Shown in pieces: positions 26,501 to 35,500 of a stretch of DNA of 64,000 nt (within the stretch, counting starts at the first letter, position 1; every line of letters starts with the position of its first letter). This DNA comes from Liolophura sinensis (taxonomy: Eukaryota; Mollusca; Polyplacophora; Chitonida; Chitonidae). The notes under the pieces are model-generated. The model worked only from the letters and a program-made list of their open reading frames with translations. It had not been told where the DNA came from and searched no databases. The translations under genes and the position numbers were made by a program. The DNA lies in assembly GCF_032854445.1 (NCBI RefSeq), contig NC_088302.1, forward strand, positions 17,665,338 through 17,729,337, given 5' to 3'.

Positions 26501-29500
26501 GTACTCACATGAAATTACTGGATTTGGAGGGTTCATGTATTTACATGTAATTACATGTAAATGATTATCTGATTGCTTGGTTACTTATTTTCATGTGCGT
26601 GCATGTAATTACGGAATTTCCTGATCACGTGTACTTCGATGTAATTGCTGGATTTGCTGGTTTATTGTATTTGTATTTATTTGCTGGCTTCCTGGTTTCG
26701 TATGTTTTAGGTATCGGCGTCGTGATGTGTATGGTCTCTGTTCTGGTCCCCGTGTATTACATGACTGTCATAGCCTGGGCACTGTACTTCCTGTACAACG
26801 CCTTCTCGTCTACATTGCCTTGGACGACGTGTGGAAACATCTGGAACACTAACTCCTGTATGCCGCTGACGTCACTCGGGAATGACTCCTTCAACGCTTC
26901 AGGACTGGTGTTCACAAAGCCTGTACTGTCCACAGAAGAATTCTGGGAGTACGCACATTATTTGTTATTTTCAGTTAACTATTCCTTCGAATCTACAATC
27001 TGATTATCGGCATATACTGGAAAGCAAATGGCACTATATTAGATGTTATATTCGATCATGTTTTCCTAAATGTTTCCCTAAAATCACTGGCCTTTCTCTG
27101 GGATCAATAATTTTATTTATTTGCTAATTATTTTTTATTATTATTGTCCGGCAGCACGTGAAAAGGTCTGACAACAACCTGCGGATGGTCGTGCATTTCC
27201 CCCGGGCTCTGCTCGGTTTCCTCTCCCCCACCCATAATGCTGGCAGCCGTCATATAAGTGAAATATTCTTGAGTACGGCATTAAACACCAATAAAATAAA
27301 TAAGTTAATAAATATTTTTTATTGCAATAATTTCAGTTTGCATTCACCCGTTCTTTTATTGGATATCATAGATAGCAAATTCTGGGCATCAAGGGTATGT
27401 GTTTTGCAGAAATAGTCTTTTGGTATGAAAGTGACTAGTGTGTATGAACCTTCGCTGGCAGAATGGTGTAACAGACTCTGAAGAATCTCGAATAGGCCCT
27501 TAACATTGTCATCGCACTTTCGAATCCATCTCCGCTGCCCTGACCGTGGCCTCAGCAGGCTTGTCAGATTTCTGATGAAGTGCACTGTTTTCTCGCCACT
27601 CATTCCATCGGTTCATCTGCCCATTCCATTAGTCTTCTTTTCTCATTCCTTTCGTTTCCTCCACCATTTCGCTCTGTTTCCCCCACACATTACATCGGTT
27701 TCTTCTACACATTCCCTCAAATTCCTCCTCTCATTCCCTCGGCATCCTACACCCATTCCCCTGGCATCCTCCACCTATTCCCTTAGTTTTCTCCACCCAC
27801 CTGTGCACTGGTTTTACCCCGGATCTCTCCACTCCTTCTCTCGTTTCTTTTGCACATTCAATCTGTTTTCTCCACACATCCCAGCAGTTTCCCTTGGTTT
27901 TCCCTCCCAGTCCCTCGGTTTCACCCACTCATTACGCAGAATGCAGTCAAATAAATGAAATGTTCTTTAGAATCTTATTCACTTATTTCTTTGTTCTTTA
28001 TCGTCATGGTCAAGAATCCGTTTTGAGAACTGCGTGAAACAGCACTCTAATGCATAAATTGATTTTCAGACCCTGCCCTTAGATCGTCTTCATATATATG
28101 TCACCTTTATTTAGATATATAAACTGTGTGTCTCGCGCAGCTTAGGAATTTGATCATCTTTCAAACATTTCATCCAACATGCTGACAGTGTTTCTGGCAT
28201 AAGGCTTTAGCAGAGTGATCAATCTTGCATCTCAATGTAACAGTGTGAGGTGAAATTTTGGGTAAAAGTTTGTTGTCTTGATTTTTACAGGAACAAGGTG
28301 TTGGGTATTACAGAAGGAGTGGAGGACGTTGGATCAGTCCAAGGACATTTAGCCTTAGCACTGCTTGTGGGATGGTGCTGTATATTCATCTGCATATTTA
28401 AGGGAATCGAATCGTCTAGAATAGTAAGTATCAGGGAGAAAAGTAAAGAAACGAAAAAGTTAAAATTCAGAACTGGAAATGATGACTTTTGTTTGAGACA
28501 TTGTTAATATTTATTTATTTATTTATTTATATTTTTATTTATTTATTTATTTTATTGGTGGTTTACGCCGTACTCAAGAATTTTCACATATACAACGGCG
28601 GTCAGCATTATGGTGGGTGGAATCCCGGGGGAATCCCAACAGCATCCGCAGGTTGCTGACGGACCTTCTCACGTACTGCCGGACAGGAAATCAGGATGAG
28701 ACAGTGTTAATAAAACTGTTGGCGAGGTTTAAACATACAAGGATCGTATTTACAAGAACGTCTAGGGGATATTGATTTGATTTTGTTTATCTGATTGATG
28801 TTTTACGCCGTACTCGAGAATATTTCACCTACACGACGGCGGCCAGCATTATGGTGGGAAACCCACAGCCATGGTCAGGTTGCTAGCACGTACCAGGAAA
28901 AGTGGAGGAATTGCAATCAAGACGTAAAGCTGGTGCAAGTGTGTATAAGGCACGACGCTGAAATGTGGGGACTGAACGACTATGTACATAACCATTATGC
29001 AGTCCTATTGTACACAGGGTCTTGTTATCAACAGCGTGTTTATAATAACTGGTTATGCAATAATAATAATAATTCCAATATTTGCATTCTCACAAAAATG
29101 GCGAGATTTAAATTTCAGAGAAGGGTTTAACATATAATGCTATTTGGAATAAATATTGCCCAGTTTGTATTTATATTTCCTGTCGGTATACATCATTCCA
29201 GGTATCCCGTTTATCTTATATCTCGATATCACCTTGTGTGTGCTTGTATTTCTAGGTTGTATACATCAGTCACCATCCCACTTATCCTTTATCTCGGTAT
29301 CCCCTGTGTTTGTTTGTATTTCCAGGCGGTATTCATCACCACTACCATTCCACTTATCCTGTATCTTGATATCACCCTGTGTGTGTTTTGTATTTCCAGG
29401 CTGTATACATCACCACAACCATTCCCCTTATCCTATATCCCGGTATCACCTTGTGTGTGTTTTGTATTTCCAGGCTGTATACATCACCACAACCATTCCC

Positions 29501-32500
29501 TATCCTATATCCCGATATCACCTTGTGTGTGTTTTGTATTTCCAGGCTGTATACATCACCACAACCATTCCCATTATCCTATATCCCGATATCATCTTGT
29601 GTGTGTTTTGTATTTCCAGGTGGTATATATCACCGCAACCATTCCCTATCCTATATCCCGATATCACCCTGTGTGTGTTTTGTATTTCCAGGCTGTATAC
29701 ACCACCGCAACCATACCCCTTATCCTATATCCCGATATCATCTTGTGTGTGTTTTGTATTTCCAGGCTGTATACATCACCACAACCATTCCCTATCCTAT
29801 ATCCCGATATCACCTTGTGTGTGTTTTGTATTTCCAGGCTGTATACATCACCACAACCATTCCCTATCCTATATCCCGATATCACCTTGTGTGTGTTTTG
29901 TATTTCCAGGCTGTATACATCACCACAACCATTCCCTATCCTATATCCCGATATCAGCTTGTGTGTGTTTTGTATTTCCAGGCTGTATACATCACGGCCA
30001 CTATCCCGTTTATCCTGCTGATCATCCTATGCGCCTGGTCGTCCTCATTCCCGGGCGCCACAGACGGAATGCTGATCTATATCACTCCGAGGTGGGACAA
30101 AATGAAAAATTACCAGGTGAGCTTATACTTATTTCTGACATATGAAATTCGTTAAATTTATTGGTGTCACTTTTGCTGAACACTCCAAAATGTCTCAATT
30201 AGACCAAGGGGATATGTTTAAGATAAAGGAAGCCAAATGAAGACGAGTTCAAACCACCTTCTGTCAGCAGATATCTGGCAGAGTTATTACAATTTTTGCC
30301 TGCATATTTTGTGGAGACATTTGCAAGGAAATATCACACGTGCGCTTCCTGCTAATTATGCTAATCGTGTATTTACTCGTCCTACGTTTACACAGTCTAG
30401 GTTCATTGTCTCTGGATTAATTTACAGTATACAAAAAACACTTGTGTTGCAATCTTACGCAACAACTTGTTGTGTCTTCATTTAACACCGAAATGTCTTA
30501 CCACAACGCAATCGTGTGTTAAATCTGAAGTACACATGTTTGTGTTTCAAAAATAATAAAACACAAACTTGTGTTTAACTAAAATGAGGTTATTTATACA
30601 GTAAAACTTTCTGTATTATGCAACAAGTATTGTGTATCATCAACATCAGACACATTATGTGTTCAATTCTTTCAACACATGATCTTGTGTTAATACAACA
30701 CAAGACAGAGTTCTTCAAATATGACATAAGACCTTTGTTAGAAAGAACACAAGTTTGTGTTTGTGTTGAAAACAAAACACTTCTCGCAGATTCCTGAAGA
30801 AGTTATTGCATTATTAAGTAAGATCAGAATAAATGTAGAATTTATGTGTATTTTATTTATATATTTTATACCCACTCCATTCGTAATCTTCACCGTTGTC
30901 ATGTAAGTGAAAATGTCTTGATGTTTTCGGCGTTAAATCTGGGCGTCGTAAGAGATATTTTTATATCAGCTGTCAACCAGGTCAGCACTCGAAAGACCAA
31001 CTTCCAACTAACAATGTTCAATACAAACCACCCAGAACAAAGAAAGTAGACCGCTATAAAATAAAATATTCAGACTGAGTCATGTAAAGAAAGGCAGCCC
31101 ACATTTTTCAGTGATGTAGGAAAGACGCAAGGAGCTTTCGTGTATAAACCAGGATTCTGCTGGTGGACTAAGCATCCCCGAGACCTGGATCTTGTATATT
31201 AACCGTGATACACACCACAGTGTTTTGAGTAGCTCATCAGTGACGTGTAATAAATTACAATTAACATCACTGCATTTTTTGCCTAATTCTGCTTAGACCA
31301 TAATGCTGGGGGGCATGTAATTTGCTACTGGTTAAGCATTTACATGCACAGTCAGAATAAAACCCTGAGTGAGGTAAATTGGCAAGAGGCTGTGTTTGCC
31401 TTACGTGTGACCAATTGCCAGCTATCACACTGTCGTGGCTGCTCTGGTTTTACTTTCTATGCCGTACGTTTTTAATCATGTTTATTTTATATGCGCGTAA
31501 ATTTAATCTGCGTCTTAATGGTGCACCGTCTTATTTTTATAAGATGTCTTTAGCCTGGACGCTTTAATTGCTATTGCTCAAGCATCGAATCAACAGGATA
31601 CATATACAGCCCCTAGCAACACGATGCATATACAGCCCTTAGCAACACGATGCATACACAGCAGCTAGTCCCTTATTAATCGGACTTAAGTTACATGTAG
31701 ACATAGTTGATGATTTGATGAATCAGAACACAGAAATATTTGCGCGATACTCAAGAAAATTAACTTATAACGACAATGGTCAGGTTAATGAGTGGAGGAT
31801 ACCACCGCCCATCGACTGTCGAGTACCTGGCAAATTTCTGACTCAATGCCGCAGTGACGTTAAGTACTAATTGTCTGTCCCTGTTCTCTCTGCGTTCACC
31901 AGGTATGGGTGGAAGCATTCATCCAAGTCTTCAACTCACTCGGCCCAGCGTGGGGAGGTCTCATCACACTGTCTAGCTTCAACCCCTTCCGCCATAACTG
32001 TGTGAGGTAGGCACGTGTACATGTAAATCTACAGCTCTCGGCTTGAATAAAGTCATCAAAAATGTGACAACAGCAGGAGACAATATATAGTTTTCGCATC
32101 GACGTACTTTTATTCTGAGTGTTGTACACGGTGCCCCAGAAGTCGTGCACCATCCTGATTTTCATTTTTTTTCTGTGTTTCAGATTTAATACTGATTTTA
32201 ATTTTTTTCTCTATCTTTCAGAGTTAATTATGGCTAATAAACTAACAGTACAAAAAAGACTTGAATTTTGTTTTGACTTATGTTTGGAAGAGATGGGGCA
32301 ACACAAGCATTCAACCTCAACGTGGATGGTGCACGACTTCTGGGACACCCTGTATTTTGAATTTCAGGGTGAGATGATGCAAATAACGGACAAAGTTGCA
32401 GCCTGTTATTAGCCACATTGGCCGGTTGTCAAGTGTGCGCATAGATATATAGGGTGGTTTTATATTATAATTTACGATTCATTTCAAGAGAAAAAAACAC

Positions 32501-35500
32501 CCAACGCATGAACAATTGCATCTGTCATATAAGCGGTATATATTCATAAAGTGGTATAAAGCACGAATCAAATGGATAAATGATGAAACAAACTAGCATA
32601 GAAATGTTTGAAAGCGTACACAATGTGGAATTATCTCAGAGCAAAATGTCCTTTACATCAGGATGTTTGCCAGGTAAAAATATAACCTCTCAACTTTGCT
32701 TCGAGACTCCACCCACGCCGCATAACCTATTTGCTTCGTGTTTTCTTCAATTCTTTATTTATTTTTCTCTTCTTCTGTTTCAGCCTGACTCTAGACACAA
32801 TGTGAAATAGTTTTCCGTTTTAACGGACAGTGCTGTACTGCTTGTTTTCCAGGGACGCTGTCTTGGTGACTCTAGCCGACACGGTGACCGCGATATTCTG
32901 TGGTTTTGTCATATTTAGTGGATTGGGTTACATGGCCCACGAGACTGGAACTCCCGTCTTAGATGTTGTGAGGACAGGTGCGAACCATGGAACCATATTA
33001 CGGTATAGTTTGTATTACGAAATATCAGCAGTACTATTTGCAAGTGTACTAATTCGCCTTTGTTCTCTCTGTACGCAGGTCCTGGCTTGTCCTTCGTGAC
33101 GTACCCTCAAGTTGTGTCTAGCATGCCGATCCCTCACCTCTGGGCCGCTCTATTCTTCATCTTGGTCTTCTTCTTGGGAATTGACAGTGCTGTGAGTCAA
33201 AGGCTTGGTTTTGTCCTGCGTCCAAAGTCAAATGTGTCCACTCAGCTCCGTGTATTAGGCACTGTTTCACGAAACTTCCTAAGTGTTTATTTCTTAAACA
33301 AATGCATATTGCTTATTAAAAACATATCATTACCGTACTAAGTCGTGTTTCACTTAAGTTTTTGGAAAAAATCTCCATTGTTAAAGTAAATTACTGAACT
33401 TAGGAGACTTCGTGAAACTGGACTCTGAGCTGTAAATTAAGGAGTGTAAAGGAACAGTTAGAACATCGAAGGAAAATACATTAGTTCATTTCAGGAAGTT
33501 ATGTTTTGTATAAGACTCGAAAGACATTACGTGAATATAAGCTCTGCCGTTATTACAGATAATTGTAGATAAATCCTTTGGTAATTAATACAGGTAATAA
33601 TCCATTGGTATCAAATTGCAATCAAAGTTGCAATCACAGCGCAACTGAGATACACATTTTATTATCGACAAACTTACATTCTAACATGGTACACGATTTG
33701 AATACTGATTTCAACAAATAAATACATTCACAGGGTTATCATCTTACCGGTCCCGATAGTACAGTTGGTAGAGCGTCGGCGTCGGGAGCGGTAGATCCAG
33801 GGTCAATCCAAGCTCTATCCAGAGTCGATGCATAATTAGGGCGTTAAAAGAGGAAGTTTTGAATTCCTCGCTTGGCGTTCAGCAAACGTATAGGAATAGT
33901 GCATTGACTGGTTGACCCGTATCAGTATAATGGCTCGGTCAGGGCGGCTTCGGTAAGGCGTCTCATTGAAGCAGCACTAGATGAAAGAGCGGTGGATCCG
34001 TCCTGCAACAACGAGGCACATTACATGCATTCTAAGGATTCCTTCGTCGTCGTATGACTGAAAAATTGTTGAGTACGACATTAACCCCCAAGCACTCACT
34101 CACTTACTCATTATTCTTTATTCAGTTTGGGATGATCAAGACGTTCACTAGCGGGCTGTTTGACATGTACCCAACCACGCTTGGACGGTACAAGGTACTA
34201 GTCACACTGGGCATATGTATGGCAAGCTACCTGTCCGGACTGATTTTTGTCACAAAGGTAAACTAATTAGTATGCAGAATGACCTGTTAATTGACTGAGT
34301 GGGTCCAGTCCCCTCCTTGTCAGGGCCTCACTGTAAAGTTACGTGTTGAATAGTAAGAGTAATGTAACAGAGGTCACAATAAGCGCGTACTGTAATGTGA
34401 CGTAAGGTATAACATGTGAAGTTCACGTCAGTGAAGTGACAGTGGCATGAAAAATAGTAAGTGCTTGTGGGCGCTGCGATAATGTGACAGGTGTATGAGC
34501 AATTAGACGGAGGGAACAACAGAATAAAGAATTGTGTGAAACAGGAAAGAATAGAGTGAGGTGTTATTAGTAATTAGACGAAAGGAATCACTGAATAAGT
34601 TTTTGTCATTAAAATGGCACAGGGATAACAGAATAAGTTTGTGAATAAAGGGACGGAGGTAATAACAGAGTAAGTTCGTATGTATATTGGGAGAGTTCTG
34701 GAAGTTCATAATAATGACGTCACTGTTGACAGAGTAAGTTCTGATGAATACAATGTGACAGATGAGATAAACTTAAGCCATAATGAGTAATGTGACAGAC
34801 GAGATAAAAGTAGGCCAAAATGAGTAGTGTGACAGACGAGATAAAAGTAGGCCATAATGAGTAATGTGACAGACAAGATAAAAGTAAGTGATAATGAGTA
34901 ATGTGACAGACGAGATAAACGTAAGCTATAATGAGTAATGTGACAGACGAGATAAAAGTAAGCTATAATGAGTAATGTGATAGACGAGACAAAAGTAAGC
35001 TATAATGAGTAATGTGACAGACGAGATAAAAGTAAGCTATAATGAGTAATGTGATAGACGAGACAAAAGTAAGCTATAATGAGTAATGTGACAGACGAGA
35101 TAAAAGTAAGCTATAATGAGTAATGTGATAGACGAGACAAAAGTAAGCTATAATGAGTAATGTGACAGACGAGATAAAAGTAAGCTATAATGAGTAATGT
35201 GATAGACGAGACAAAAGTAGGCCATAATGAGTAATGTGACAGACGTAATAACAGAATTAATTCTGATTGTGTTCACAAGGATTGGGATCACCAGGTTATC
35301 ACATTAATAATTTTTTATTTGATTGGTGCTTAACGCCGTACTCAAGAATATTTCGGCTTAATAACATCTGAAATTACACTGAAAGTGTTATGGCATGACA
35401 GTTGTGTCATCAGGACTAAAGCGAATTTAACCCTAACCTTTAACCTTAACGAAAACCTTGTTTTCCACAGGGAGGAATGTACTGGTTCCAACTCTTTGAC

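Noticed and set aside
29137-30155. Three overlapping long forward ORFs (258-329 codons)
   Set aside because: They are products of the 70-74-bp splice-site array having no stops in any frame. The real coding part is only exon 5 (29982-30116).
33738-33830. tRNA gene
   Set aside because: A and B boxes are present, but the sequence does not fold as a tRNA and continues into a SINE body seen again at 62975-63330.
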